Notes: a model not told the origin generated them from the letters alone. A stretch of 64,000 nt of DNA from Adiantum capillus-veneris (GCA_014529385.2 CM043953.1:92370842-92434841); one strand, 5' to 3'. Counted from the first letter of the stretch, positions 1 to 11,083 are shown. Numbers and translations: made by a program.

Positions 1-2399
1 TTAAGCATTATGCAATCCTTCTCTTGATGGACATACCTACCACACGCGTTACAAGTCCCGTTAAAATTTACTCTGAAAGTAGGGCATTCACTCGTAGTAT
101 GTGGGCCCAAGAAAATTGAGCACCATTGTTGCTCCCTTCTTGGATACATATGAGTGTTTTGTGGAGCACGATTACCCCTAAGGCTTTCTTGGATGGCCTT
201 TGTGAGATCTGCCAAAGTCATCTCAGATATCGTTTTCTCTTTCACGATTGGATTTATCTTCATTGGCTCATGCCCTGATGCTTGCGAGCTACTAGACTTC
301 GGCTCGGCAGACACTCTTTCTCCTGTAATCATCAAATTATCCTCCAATTGGATTGCATTCATGGTGACTGCTTCCCAAGTAGTGATATCTCTAATGACTA
401 GGCCATTATAAATACTTTCATGTCGTAGTCCCCTAATGAATCTATCGAGCAATTGGTTGTTGTTGAATCGCTCGTTTGGATTGCATAGAGAATTCAAATT
501 CTTTAGGCGACTAATGAAGTCTCTCACGGATTCACCTTCTTCTCGTTGGGCTTTCTGGAGCTGAGAGGCTACACCCCAAAGTACTCCCTCTCGTATGTAT
601 TCTTTTAAGAACAGTCTCCTAAGAGTAGAGTAGATCGTTTTCTCTTCTACTCTTAAGGTTCTATACCAATCTCCAGCCTTTCTGCTTAGGGTCAAACTCA
701 AAGCCTTACACTTATGTAGCTCATTGTGCTCTTCCAAGGAATCGCACACATGTTCAAAGACTTCCATATGCTTTCTGCCATCTCCGTCTCCACTGAATTT
801 CTATGTGACCTTAGCTACTTGAACTTCCTTGCTCCTAGGCTCTCTATCAGGTGCACTACGCATGTTTTCCGCAATGGGAGTTGGCATTGGCCTTGGCATA
901 CGCGCGGCTCTTGGGTCCCATATTTCATATGGTGGTGTACCAGATGGTGGTCCAAATTTTACAGGCGTGGCCCTAGGCATAGGGGGTGCCTGATATGTCA
1001 TGTTATTATTAAATGGCATGGCTCCACTTGTATAAGAGCTTGGATAATGCCATTGTGGATTGTAAGCTCTTGGAATAATCGGAGGTGTAGGAGCTACATG
1101 AGGCTGAGGTACGACAAGTGCACATGATTGATACATACATGTAGGTGTAGTTGGGGGCACTATGCTACTAGGCATCGACGCAGTGTTAGCAAATGAACTC
1201 CATGGTGTACTTCTTGTCATGCTCACCACTGGGATATGCATGGTAGCCGTAGTGTCATTAAGAGAAAGATGAGATAGATCTGGGAAGGTAAAGCTGCCAC
1301 TTGTGGGCTCAGATTGTACTGAGGCTCCTGGCGAAACAACATATGGAGGATCAATGGGGCTCACTGAGGGAGTCTCCATTTGTGACAGGGTTGGTTGGTT
1401 GGCCTTTCCCGTATCCAAGAATCTCATTAGGCCTGTTGAAGGCATGTTGATCCCTGTGTTCTGTCTTTCTAACTCGACAATCCTATGGAGGACATCACAT
1501 ACTTTCTGTTGTTGCTCATCTATGCTAGTAGCACCCGATGTGGATTGTAGAACATCTAACCAACCCACATGATAGGTGTGTCCTGTGTACCGATCAGTTA
1601 AAGATTCTGCTTGTAGGTCATACTCCCAATGTTTGTTTAGGAATATCCCATCTAGGCCTGGCGTGATGGAGGTTTCCCTCAAGGTGGAAGCATTATTGCT
1701 CCCCATCGCTTGCCCCTCCGTGACTGCTACCTTGGGAGCACTCGGTTGCTCGGCTGGCATGATTGTTGTCATAGGAGCCTTTGCTTTCAGGGTTTGACTT
1801 TGTTCTAGCCTTCGTAGATTCTCAATTTCCCTCTCCCTTGTTGCTTGCATATAGCGTTCGATCTCTTGTACTTCGGCAAGACTCCTACCATCGGGTAGTA
1901 AAACCTCAGAGGGAGATAGTCCTAAAGGATCAGGAGGTGCAGTGGATGGAACATTCACATGCACACTCTCAAGAAGCATAGGGTCTATTTTAGGTATGAA
2001 TGACGAATTTACTTCCCCACTCCCTTCATTTATTTCATTAACCGCATGTTCGGAGCGAGTAGCTCTACTAAGGGTCTCTTTTCAGCGGCTAAACACGCTA
2101 GACCCGGGCCGTGGGCCCATGGCATGCATGTCTTGACTTGAACTATCAGGGTTTGGTGTAGGATACCCCTCCATGACTTCGTAGTCAGAGGAAGAATCAC
2201 TAGACGCGATATGAGGATCTTGGGTCGCGCTACCTTGAGTCCCGGCCGAAGGTTCAGAACCTAGGGTGGAGGAAGAATGGGTGCCCGCATAAATGGAGGC
2301 ACTACCAATATGCTTGTGCTCTAACACTCGTCCAGAGCGTAGGTTCATATGACTTGGATCCCCTAGAAGTGTCAGTGAGGGCCCGTGAAGGCTGCTCAC
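1..2399 (-). pseudogene. gag polyprotein of element B, one frame with two internal stops, 3'-partial
   Basis: One reading frame spans the whole interval with no frameshift but with TGA at 2082-2084 and TAG at 801-803. The first part (2399-2085) carries a LRSGR motif often seen at the start of plant Ty3/Gypsy gag proteins. The middle (1979-804) is rich in Pro, Ser and Thr and starts with a short charged helix-like stretch. The part after the TAG (800-130) resembles the retrotransposon gag capsid domain, with a W-Y-R-T-L patch near 660. Near the window edge come a Cys-His-Cys cluster (about 85-125) and a clear CX2CX4HX4C zinc knuckle at 53-12, which would bind RNA in the virus-like particle. 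The true start is unclear: the first in-frame start of the open stretch is GTG at 2399, and an ATG precedes LRSGR. Both stops could derive from Gln or Arg codons by C-to-T change. Confidence 0.75.
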
Positions 2400-3180
2400 C
2401 TAGTAATTTTGGGTGTTTTGCAACCCAAGTCTTTTCTTATTTATTTATTTTTTGATTTTTTGGTCCTTTTTTTCTGACCCAGCTATAGAATAGAACGTAT
2501 GATAGCTCAAAATGAGCATCTCGGCCAGAGGGACGTGCCGTGCTTTACAGCCCTCCGTTTGGTCACTTTATGTCCTTGGAATCCCCCCAGTCACTTACGC
2601 TTAAATATTTTCGGTTTTTTTTAAGAAAAAAAAATTAATTTTTTATAAAATTTTTAATTTTTTTTTTTAAAGGCGATGACCGCGCGCGGTTTCGGTGACC
2701 CTTTCTTGGCCACACACACTATCACCTACCTAACCTCCCAGTCAACAGCTCACAGCTCACAGAAAGCTCACTACCTTATCTACTTACTAACAGTGCTGCT
2801 AACTACTGACTAATCTGTTAACTGCTTACTGACAGTGAGCTAACTGTCCACCTACTTCCTCTCTCACTACCTTACTGTGCAAAGACTGTGTGCATGCAAA
2901 CCTTGACAGAAAACTGTCTACAGACTGTGTGCAAGCAGAAATTGCTAACTGCCTTCCTACTTATTCATTCACTACAAACAAGCTAACGATTACTAATTGT
3001 GCAAAGACTGTGTGCAAATAGAAAACACAACATTATGCAGAAATCACACAACTTGCAGACAACACAGAAATTAACAACTTGCAGAAAAACAACTCATTCC
3101 TCTTCCTCTTCCTCTTCTTTCCTACTACAAACAACTCATAGGAGAAGCACAAAGTGCCTCTTGGGCTTAGTGCAGGGCGA
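2400..3180 (-). other. untranslated leader of element B
   Basis: This stretch lies between the primer binding site and gag. It has no credible coding frame. Around 2600-2670 it is extremely A/T-rich, with runs of A and T. From 2700 to 3060 it is built of loosely repeated short words such as CTCACTACCTT, GACTGTGTGCA and CTAACTG, which suggests slippage-made low-complexity sequence. Confidence 0.6.
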
Positions 3181-3199
3181 TTCCCCGGCAGCGGCGCCA
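3181..3199 (-). promoter_or_regulatory. primer binding site, TGGCGCC type
   Basis: The minus strand reads TGGCGCCGCTGCCGGGGAA, four bases (TTTT) after the LTR end. Sites beginning TGGCGCCG followed by GCCGGGG are characteristic of plant Tat/Athila Gypsy elements and are usually assigned to tRNA-Asp (family knowledge). The tRNA was not matched here. Confidence 0.8.
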
Positions 3200-3203
3200 A
3201 AAA

Positions 3204-3793
3204 TGTGCGCTCCTTGCCACATTGTCGAAGAATTAAGGGACTTGCTGATACACCGTGTGCAAGCCACAAATGGCTTCAAGCACACAACAAGACTAATCTA
3301 GCAAGCTCAAGAGAGCAAAGGGTGTGTCACTCACCGCTCTACGCTCGCCTTCGTGGTGGATTCCTCGCCGCGATGAAGAAGAAGCTGCAGTCGTGCCACG
3401 CTCAACCGCTTCGCCGCCGTCATGCCTTCGTAATGCTCGATCGCACACACACTCTCCCTCTCTCTCTCTCTCACACATACACACACACACAAGGAGGTGA
3501 AGAAGAAGAAGATGGAGATGGAGATGGAGCAAGAGCACTCTTCTATTACACAAATGAGAGAATAAGTGAGTTTTAGGTTTAGTTGGCTTTTATATGAGCT
3601 CACCCCATTCACACTTGGGCGCCCATGCTTAGCCCACCAATCCCTTGAATGTCCCGGTTAGAGTGCGCCTCTCATCGGCGATCACTCTTACCCTTTTCCT
3701 ATTGGACCGACATGCCCGGTACCTGACTCTACCAAATACATAATACACGTCCATCGTAGGTGATGGGGTGTCCGTGAGCCATGAGGGTTAACA
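3204..3793 (-). repeat. 5' LTR of element B (590 bp)
   Basis: On the minus strand the LTR starts TGTTAACCC at 3793 and ends GCGCACA at 3204, next to the primer site. It contains a TATA-like CATATAAAAG near 3590, suited to Pol II initiation, and simple CT/CA repeats at 3446-3492. The 3' LTR is outside the window, so the boundaries rest on TG...CA ends, the primer site, and the sharp break in element A's RT frame at 3794. Confidence 0.8.
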
Positions 3794-4405
3794 TGCAGTC
3801 TTAGGTATATCAGCAAGCCGAATACCGACTTGGTGATATCCTGACCTCAAGTCAATTTTTGAAAAAAATTGTTTATGAATTAGCTTATCAAATAACTCAT
3901 CGACCCTTGGCAATGGGTATTTGTTCTTAACTGTGATCGCATTTGAGCCCCGGTAGTCTACGCACATGCGCATATTGCCGTCCTTTTTCTTTACCAAAAG
4001 TATAGACGAAGCCCATGGTGAAGAACTGGGTTGTATAAACCCTTTGCTAAGGTATTCAGCAAGCTGACGTTCCACCTCAGCAGCCTGTGAGTAACTCATA
4101 TGGTAAGGTGGTTTACTAAGAGGTTTACAGCCTGCAGCAGCAGCCACGTCAATGCCATGTTGCACTAAGCGTGTAGGAGGTAAACCTGATGGCAAATCAT
4201 CAGGAAAAACATCTTGAAATTCCTTTAACAATTTTTGTAACTGATTAGCAATGTTTGCTTGTGTAGAATTAGAAATTGGTGGAATAGAGGAGAGAGAAGC
4301 ATGCGGCATTGAGGAATGTTCAACAGACTCAATGTTAGAAAGAAAATGAGACAATGAGTAACACAAGAAAACCTGTTCTATTTCATTATCAGAAACGAGC
4401 TGCAC
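3794..4405 (-). pseudogene. Ty3/Gypsy reverse transcriptase, N-terminal part (element A)
   Basis: The frame carries the linker before RT ([10 protein letters not shown]), then RT blocks: [46 protein letters not shown] and [15 protein letters not shown]. It breaks after DIPKTA, about 10 residues after the GYHQ block and before the catalytic YLDD-type motif, because element B starts there. The apparent last codons are LTR sequence. The upstream join to the protease frame needs a one-base shift near 4430. RT copies genomic RNA into DNA in the particle. This copy cannot make an active enzyme. Confidence 0.9.
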
Positions 4406-5108
4406 AAGCTCGGCAGTACAAATCAGTGGTGGGTGATGATGGTATATCCTTTTCTCCTAACAACAACACATGTGTGCCATGGGAATCGAACATCCAACTG
4501 TTGTGCTCATAGCTACGCTTCAGTGATTGTCCTAGGCTATGCAACCACTCCCTACCAAGAACCACATCAGCCCTTTCCATGTTCATAACTTGAAAATCCA
4601 AACAAGTAGAGTACCCTTGTACTTCCAATGGGACAGCTCGGCATTGAGTATCCCATACTTCACTATCATGTCCATTCATCATTGCTACCTTGTAGCGGTG
4701 GGTACTAAGAGTTTGAGGCAGTTTGAGCTTTTCCACCAATCCATAATTGATGAAATTGTGCGTAGCACCGTCATCTACCCAGATGCGCACCTTCTGCCCT
4801 TGCAGATATCCATGCATACGTACTAACTCATGTGGACCAAAGGTTTGTTTCCACATGGAAGCTGTGAGACGGCATTCATGCACCACCTCAGTGTGTGTTA
4901 CTTCCACAGTAGAGAACTTTGAGGAAGACTCGAGAGGTAGTAGTTTCACCGTGTGCACTGCTTTCTCCTTCCCCTGGGCAGCAGATTTCCCCTTGGGACA
5001 ATCATTTTTGCCATGGCCTCTTCCTAAGCATTGAAAACATAGCTTCTCTTTCTTGGACTTATCAAAATCCTCAGAGGAGAGAGGACCCCTTGGGTTTTTT
5101 AGATGCAT
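4389..5108 (-). pseudogene. gag C-terminus with zinc knuckle, plus retropepsin (element A)
   Basis: Near the start is a CX2CX4HX4C zinc knuckle (CFQCLGRGHGKNDC), the nucleocapsid RNA-binding motif. About 110 residues later comes an aspartic protease: the active-site region reads VDDGATHNFI, in which D-G-A replaces the more usual D-S/T-G, followed by the conserved VVLGREWLHSLG near the end of the fold. Such proteases cleave the Gag-Pol polyprotein. The frame ends at 4389 after a shift from the RT frame around 4430. The upstream gag is in other frames, so this is a fragment of a broken gag-pol ORF. Confidence 0.88.
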
Positions 5109-6001
5109 CTAAATTAGCAACTATAAATTTTCTTTTATTGTGCCACTATGTGTACTAGTAGGCACGTTACTGTTATGTGTTTTCTTATCATGAGGGTCAT
5201 CAGGAATATGTGCTTTCACTATGCTTCCTCAAGTGTTTAGGGTCTTGGGATTTGACATACTTCTTAAGTTCTAGAGTCAGACCTCGTATGGACTCTCGTA
5301 TTTGTTGAAAGGTATCCAATCCTTCCAACTTGAGGATGACATCCCTATAGTGAGAGATATATTCAAGGAGTGACGAAAATTGGCGCATGGAACACGTGTC
5401 CCAAGCGGTCCAATTCCGATCGGCCTCGTTTGTAGGCAAAAATTCCTTGCTAAACATTGATTCAAAGGCTTTACAACTCTGTGGTATGATGTTCTTCTCC
5501 TTGAGAGACATCCACCATTTGTAGGCCTTGCCCAGAGTTAAGCTCCTTTACCGAGATCTTACTGCATCCGGAGTTCCTCGTAAGGCGTGAATTCCATCCC
5601 ATTTACTAAGAAAGATGTTCACTACATCCTTATTGCGATCCCGATCTTCGCCTTTGAAAACTGGTGGTTTGAAATTCTTCAACAAATCATCTACCTCTTT
5701 GGCAGTGAGAGTATGCAGTGTTTCATTAATTGGGCCTTGCACTTGTGTTGCAACGTGCTCATTCATGTGGGTGTCAGTCGGACTCTTAGTCTGCTGTTGC
5801 ATCAATTGAATGACTGTCATCCATGACTGTCATGCATATCTGAAGTGCATGAAATTCCTGAATGTCGAGCAATTCATAAGTATCTTCTTCTGCCGTAGCA
5901 TTGCGGGTCCTCTCCTTGAGAGTATCTGGCCGCGAGCTGTCATTGGCAGGGTCGGGAGTACTTTGCTCAAAATCGAATGTCATGTTGATATCCGAATCCA
6001 T
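5109..6001 (-). pseudogene. gag capsid region of element A, broken by frameshifts and stops
   Basis: Three open pieces in at least two frames cover one gag: 6001-5786 (acidic N-terminus, starts ATG, MDSDINMTFDFEQ), 5820-5548 (contains LKNFKPPVFKGEDRDR, a typical start of the gag core) and 5511-5200 (FLPTNEADRNWTAWDTC, then SLLEYISHYRDVILKLEG and LTLELKKYVKSQDP, the usual retrotransposon gag capsid helices). A TAA at 5548-5550 interrupts the second and third pieces in the same frame. The remainder down to 5109 links to the zinc knuckle frame. Non-functional. Confidence 0.8.
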
Positions 6002-6859
6002 GGCTACACAGTGTAGTGTAAGAAGTACTCAGAAAAAATACATGATGTCCGTAGCACTTGCAAAGTATAGCGAACTCCGCATCATAGCAGTGAATCATCT
6101 CAGCACTTAATCGAACTCATAGAAGATTGCTATAACTAACTGGGTAATGATGTCTTCAACTGAACTGAACGGCGAATTCGAAGTCGGTTGTAAATCCCAA
6201 GCCACTGCAAAATCAGCAATTGATTTGCAGCCGAGCATGCATTTGCAAACACAGATCAATTCATAGTGGTCGATAACTGGATTTGCATCTCATGCAAACG
6301 ATAAATCGGTTGGAATTTGTGGTGTGCGAAATTGCAAAATCCGGTTTACAGCCGGCTCGGAATGTTGAGTTATTCCTGCTCAACAAAAGTTGTGGTCGTT
6401 TACCTTCCCTCGGAGCACGAGAACTGAGGGTAGACTTGCCGGTCGCTTGCTTATGCCGCCATGCTTGTGGGAAGGGCCGCCTACTATGGCCGCAGCTCAA
6501 TTTTTATGGCTAATTGGCATGGCCATATGAAATCAAGCAAGTCTTTGAAGGCCAATGTCGCAGGCAGCGCGCAGGAAAAAACGAGGGGCTTCGTCTGCTG
6601 TGTGTGGTTTGCCCTGTCCGATGTTGGCCAAGACCTCTTGACAATAGACCCTACTTGCCAAGGCGCTCCCCTCAAGCCCAAGAGCACCCCCTTTCATGCA
6701 CCACACACTCGTTTCCAAAAAAGGAAAGCCTGCCCGAATTGGCAAGGAAATCGGCTAAAAATGGAAAAGGCCCAAAAAAACCACGGTTCTCACCCAAGGA
6801 GCCTGCTTTTAGGGACCTAAAGAGACCGCACCTAGAGAGAGAGTGTAAGAGACTCCTAG
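6002..6859 (-). other. 5' untranslated leader of element A
   Basis: This stretch between the primer site and the gag ATG has no domain-bearing frame. Several overlapping short frames on both strands occur at 6260-7000 but show no family features. Confidence 0.55.
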
Positions 6860-6871
6860 GCTCTGATACCA
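6860..6871 (-). promoter_or_regulatory. primer binding site for tRNA-iMet (element A)
   Basis: The minus strand reads TGGTATCAGAGC, complementary to the 3' end of plant initiator tRNA-Met, one base after the LTR end (TTACA). This is the commonest primer site of plant LTR retrotransposons. Confidence 0.9.
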
Positions 6872-6872
6872 G

Positions 6873-7043
6873 TGTAAGAACTAGTGAACTAGGATCTTGG
6901 ATCCTCCTCCCAACCTCCCTTTATATAGGCGGGCTCCTAGCCCCTTGCCCTAAACGGATCCCCTGTCCACACTGCCTAGCTCAACCCTTGGCCGTAGTCC
7001 ATGACTAACCTAGTTCTTAGGGTACAGGACCCTTGTCCTGACA
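6873..7043 (-). repeat. 5' LTR of element A (171 bp)
   Basis: On the minus strand it starts TGTCAGGACAAGGG (7043) and ends CTAGTTCTTACA (6873), with TG...CA termini. It contains the TATA-like TATATAAAGG near 6920. The partner LTR is outside the window, so the outer boundary is inferred from the TG terminus only. Confidence 0.7.
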
Positions 7044-7156
7044 GTTCCCCCATAGGGCCACCCTTATGTTGGGGGAAGACGGGGAGGAAGGAGGGCTAGG
7101 GTTAGAGTTCACGCTGTTGGAGGTTGGCCACGTGATAGCTGAGCTGCACGAGAGAC

Positions 7157-7217
<61 letters not shown>

Positions 7218-8094
7218 CATTCACTACCAGGTCCTTTCTTTATATAAGTTATAACTTTTAGAGAGATGGTTAGTACCATCTTAGTGGCTGTGCTTTAAAG
7301 AGGGAGGTGTAGCGTACTATCACTTATACCTTGCTAGACTCATTGGAGGATAGCCTCAAAGGTTGTATGATAGTGAAAGGATTCCAATAGCGACTATCGG
7401 AGGCATCATGATCTCAACATCAAATGGCACCATGTGGCACTAAACACTAGAATGCCTCCTGCCATTATCTTGATATGATCACAACTCAAGTGAATTCAAG
7501 AGGTATTTTTGGAATCCCTCTACATATACACTTCGCCATGATGAAAAGACCCCTTTTCCTTCACTAACCTATTACATTTGTTCAAAAGTCTATTTTTGAA
7601 ACCCCCCCCCCCCCCCCCCTTTCGTAAATCTAATCATATTATTCTTTGAAATTGAAGAAAGCCCCTAACTCCCTGTTACACTTACACATCTTGAGGTGGA
7701 CCCCCTTGGGTTGAAATATAAATGCTGTAGTGATTTTACATTCTTTTTTTAAATGTATAATTTTTGCAACCTCTATCAACCTTGTGTGTGTGCATGCATG
7801 TGCGCACAAGTGTATGAATTATCTACATCTCTCTCCCTCTCTCACACTCACACACACACACACACACACACACACAAGAAATGCACACATACATGGCGGG
7901 TGATCCATATGTTTCGTTTGCTCATGTATGAGTGTGTGTGTTTGTGCGTATTATATGTGGGTGTATCTATGTGTTCGAGTTTGCGTGTCTGCGGTTATGG
8001 GGGGTTGGGGGGGGGAGAGAGAGAGAGAGAGAGAGAACCTATGCAACAAATTCAAACACACAAATGAAATTTCAATAGTGCCATGAAAATGCCC
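7044..8094. other. intergenic, simple repeats, no gene recognised
   Basis: The stretch holds (GA)n at 7163-7214, a poly(C) run at 7603-7619, a (CA)n run near 7850-7876, GT-rich sequence at 7780-7980 and (GA)n at 8014-8036. The remaining unique sequence shows no domain in any frame. The right end would be the 3' flank of the zinc finger gene. Confidence 0.6.
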
Positions 8095-8892
8095 TCATAA
8101 GCGCAATTCCAGATCTAATGTGTGCCTATGGATATTTCTAGGAGAGAGTTGCTTACGGTGATCAATGAGCAGGAGTTTCTCTGACATGCTTAGTTTGGGC
8201 CTTTTGTGTAGAGAAGTAGTAGAGCTAGTTGAAGGTTCTTGGGGAAAGGGGATACTGAGTGGGTCTAAGGCAAATGGGCAAGAGGGTGCCAAAGAGAGGG
8301 AGGTGGAGGGTGTGCTAGGAACACATGTCCTTTGCACTGGGTTTGAAAGTTGGAATTGAGGGTAAAGGAGGCAATAACCGAGAGACAAACTAGGGTTAGG
8401 ATTAGGGTTAAGGTTAGGACTAGGGTTAGCGTTAGGGTGATGAAAATCGGGTTGCTCAGAGGGAGAAAAATTTGCCCGAAGGGAAGGGGACGCAGATGTT
8501 GCAGCCTTAAGAAGGGCTCGCTGGCGGCGGTGGACGTTCATGTGGCCGCCCAAAGCCTGGGCAGTGCAGAACTCGCGGCCACAGAAGCTGCAGAAGTAGG
8601 AGCGTGGAGGCCATTGAAGGGCCATGTCTGCGATATGGCCATTGATCTCGTCATCAACCTCTCCAGCAGCAGTGCCCATGTTAATATTGACATGGGGGGC
8701 TTCGGCCTTGCAGGTAGCAGAGTATTGGGTGTCGCTAGAAGTGCAGCTGGAGCTGCTCATTGCAGCTGCAAACGAGAGCGGGCGCTTCTGGCCCGCTGAC
8801 ATTTTAACGAGGGGGATGAAGGTGCCCTGAGGCAGGAGAGTGGCTTGAAGCAGGCCATGCACCGCTGCGCTTTCCTCTGCTAAACTGCCCAT
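8095..8892 (-). CDS. SUPERMAN-like single C2H2 zinc finger transcription repressor
   Basis: An intronless 265-residue ORF starts at ATG 8892. Residues 95-125 hold one C2H2 finger introduced by WPPRSY: Cys101, Cys104, His117 and His121, with the plant-specific QALGGH sequence in the recognition helix and basic HRRQRALLK after it. This layout is that of the SUPERMAN / RABBIT EARS / ZFP10-11 type. The extreme C-terminus is LDLELRL (259-265), an EAR motif that recruits TOPLESS-type co-repressors in this family. A Ser-rich N-terminal half and a Pro/Ser/Asn-rich linker (about 155-230) separate them. The expected role is nuclear sequence-specific repression of developmental genes. A TATA-like box lies about 92 bp upstream. 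It is the only intact host-like gene in the window. Residues about 153-170 are encoded by telomere-like CCCTAA-type repeats. Confidence 0.93.
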   Translation of the reverse strand: MGSLAEESAAVHGLLQATLLPQGTFIPLVKMSAGQKRPLSFAAAMSSSSCTSSDTQYSATCKAEAPHVNINMGTAAGEVDDEINGHIADMALQWPPRSYFCSFCGREFCTAQALGGHMNVHRRQRALLKAATSASPSLRANFSPSEQPDFHHPNANPSPNLNPNPNPSLSLGYCLLYPQFQLSNPVQRTCVPSTPSTSLSLAPSCPFALDPLSIPFPQEPSTSSTTSLHKRPKLSMSEKLLLIDHRKQLSPRNIHRHTLDLELRL

Positions 8893-8982
8893 GTTATGAT
8901 TTAGCCTGCAACTCTATTATGTGCAGCTCTCACAATAGAGTGAGTAGTAGCTATCTTAAGAGTCAAATGGAGGAAGGTCTCT

Positions 8983-8990
8983 CTTATATG
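8983..8990 (-). promoter_or_regulatory. TATA-like box of the zinc finger gene
   Basis: The minus strand reads CATATAAG about 92 bases upstream of the ATG at 8892, a plausible Pol II core promoter position that leaves a short 5' leader. No transcript evidence is available. Confidence 0.4.
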
Positions 8991-10103
8991 TCCTCTAGCT
9001 TGCTGGCTACCTCCACACAAGACGACAGCACAAGGGCCATGCACTACAAAAAAACATACGACGTTTGCAAGGGCTCGGTGACGACAATCTCTATACACAA
9101 TATACCCCTCGTTCTTAGAGTACTGGTCATAGAACAAGTTAAGCTCCAAAGATGCTCCCTTTAAGGTTGTAAATCACTTGCTTTTGTCCCTTTGACATTG
9201 TATATGTCTTCGCTTAGCTTTTGTCCCCACTCTCATGGAGCCACTCCCTAGATCTAATCAGCCTTTCACTTGCTCACTAGGATACTCTTCACAAGTAGAC
9301 TCACTTTTGTCCTTGTGTCATCAAAATCTTTGTTAATGACCTTCACAGATACACTCTCCTTCCTTGGCCCTAAATGTCTTCATCTAATCAGCCCTAATTA
9401 TGCACATGTAGAAAGTTCCCCTTCATCTTCCTGGCCTTGGTATTATCATCCATCTTTATCTTTGTAGGCCTTATCCAAGAAAATGTTAGTTTATGCTCTC
9501 TTGAATACACCTTTAGCACAGTTCCTAATAGAATTTGCTAAAAGAAAATACTAAAACTCAAGATATAAGAGAATCAATCTACCTAGGAGGGGTCTTTAAA
9601 TCAGTCTTCTCACAATTTAACAGCTACACTACTTGAAAATGTGACAATAGTTAGCAAGATTCTACAAATACTTGCAAGGACAAACCCCCAACCATCCAAG
9701 GAGCCCGAACATGTGAGAAAGAGTTGGATAGGAAAAATGGAGAGAACCATGAACAACTCATTTGAAGCTTGATGTGCACTAAAGGTGAACCTAAGAGAAG
9801 CATGATGAAAAGGCTATGCGAATTGACCATTGCAAAATTGCACAATGAACCCAAGCGATAGGATTTAACAAAGTTCCAAACTACTTAATGCCTACATACA
9901 ACATAAACAAATATATATGTACTTGCACGCCTTTTCCCCTCCTTTCTAAAATGAAAAAAATGAAGGCATCTCCCATGGTTCCAATCGATCTTTATCGAAT
10001 TTTTTGAAATCGTGGTTGCACCTAGATTCAATGCTTAAGCGATCAACTGATTGTAACATTACAATTCTAATGTAATGCAATAAGGAACTCCATTTCTCTC
10101 ACT

Positions 10104-10106
<3 letters not shown>
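8991..10106. other. intergenic; no gene recognised
   Basis: This region upstream of the zinc finger gene is of ordinary complexity, with no ORF that carries a recognisable domain. The word CACTACAAAAAAAC at 9042 resembles the tip of a CACTA-type terminal repeat, but no partner was found. Promoter elements of the zinc finger gene may lie here. Confidence 0.5.

Positions 10107-10176
<70 letters not shown>
10107..10176. repeat. (TC)n then (GC)n microsatellite
   Basis: About 28 TC units (10107-10162) switch abruptly to seven CG units (10163-10176). It lies about 55 bases before the HSP70-like ATG and would be in its 5' leader or core promoter. Confidence 0.95.
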
Positions 10177-10232
10177 TCTCCCCCTCTCGGTCGTGCAGTT
10201 GAACTACAAAGTGGAAGCTCCATCCCAGAGTC

Positions 10233-10587
10233 ATGCCTGCGCCTCCATGTAAAGCAAGCACTCTCAGAGATGAGAAGCCAAACATGGACGATATCTTCTG
10301 CCGAGGCATTGAGGTCTCGGGTAAAGTCACGGTGGCTTTAGATTTGGGCACCACTTTTTCGGGCTTCGCTTACGTCCACAAGAGTGATGCTAGGGACATC
10401 CACCATGTCCTCGATTGGCCCTCACAAACCGAGGCATCCGCTTCATCCCGTTATTGCAAAACACAGACTAACCTATTTTACAAGTGGAACCCCTTGTCTT
10501 CTACCTACACCCTCCAAGCTTGGGGATGGGCTGATTTTTGTATGCATCAGAAAGCCCTTCGTTCAAAAAAGAGTCCTCTCCTTGAAG
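10233..10587 (+). pseudogene. HSP70-family (HSPA12-like) first exon, gene apparently incomplete
   Basis: From ATG 10233 the frame reads VTVALDLGTTFSGFAYVHK at residues 31-49. This is the phosphate-1 ATPase loop of the actin/HSP70 fold in the form found in HSPA12-type proteins (DxGTTFSGFAY). DWPSQTEAS, YCKTQTNLFYK and LQAWGWAD follow, in the order expected for that subfamily. The match stops near 10587, where AAG|GTAATC forms a good splice donor. The next sequence is a long CT-rich block, and beyond it I cannot recognise the rest of the ATPase domain. HSPA12-like proteins are divergent HSP70s of uncertain substrate. With only about 100 residues of the roughly 550-700 expected, this is either a fragment or exon 1 of a gene with distant exons. 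I favour a fragment. Confidence 0.6.
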
Positions 10588-10639
10588 GTAATCTTGGTGT
10601 TAGTTGCTCAGGTATCCTTTTGGAGCCCAATTTTTATCT

Positions 10640-10745
10640 CCTTTACTTCTTTCTCTCTCTCTCCCTCTTTCCCCTCTTTTTTCTCTCTCCCTATCTCTGT
10701 CGCTTTCCCTCGTTCCCTATCTCTCTCTTTCCCTCTCTCTATTTA

Positions 10746-10804
<59 letters not shown>

Positions 10805-10979
10805 CCTCTTTCCCTATTCCTCTCTCTCCGTCTCTATCTCTCTCTCTCTCTCTCTCTCTATTTCTATCTACTCTCTCTCTTTCCCTATCTTTGTCTTTCC
10901 CTATCTCTCTCTCTCTCCCTCTCTGTCTCTATTCTCTCTCTTTCCCTATTTCTCTCCCTCTCTATATACTCTCTCTCTT

Positions 10980-11024
<45 letters not shown>

Positions 11025-11083
11025 TCTGTCTCTATTCTCTCTCTTTCCCTATTTCTCTCCCTCTCTATATACTCTCTCTCTTC

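Larger units (their letters stand above)
1..3793 (-). mobile_element. LTR retrotransposon B, 5' half (gag, leader, PBS, 5' LTR)
   Basis: Read on the minus strand, the order is LTR (3793 to 3204), primer binding site (3199 to 3181), leader, then a long gag-like frame that runs off the window at position 1. This is the standard start of an LTR retrotransposon. The LTR begins TGTTAA exactly where the RT frame of element A stops making sense (junction 3794/3793), so B inserted into A. The target duplication cannot be checked because the other end lies outside the window. The family is probably Ty3/Gypsy, judged from the gag zinc knuckle and the TGGCGCC-type primer site known from the Tat/Athila lineage. 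No pol domain is visible here, so the clade is an inference. Confidence 0.8.
3794..7043 (-). mobile_element. Ty3/Gypsy retrotransposon A, 5' part, truncated by insertion of element B
   Basis: Minus-strand order: 171-bp LTR (7043 to 6873), tRNA-iMet primer site (6871 to 6860), leader, gag (6001 to about 5109), zinc knuckle and protease (5108 to 4389), then the N-terminal part of reverse transcriptase, which ends at 3794 where element B begins. The gag-protease-RT order is the Ty3/Gypsy order. The rest of RT, RNase H and integrase would lie beyond element B, off the left edge. Several frameshifts and stops make it a relic, older than B. Confidence 0.85.

Noticed and set aside
7066-7254. ORF ending in a long (RE)n repeat
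   Set aside because: The (RE)n part is a GA microsatellite and the remainder has no domain.
9042-9055. CACTACAAAAAAAC resembling a CACTA terminal repeat, upstream of the zinc finger gene
   Set aside because: No inverted partner or target duplication was found nearby. The word is short enough to be chance.
8901-9149. 82-codon frame upstream of the zinc finger gene
   Set aside because: No recognisable features. It overlaps the likely promoter and leader.
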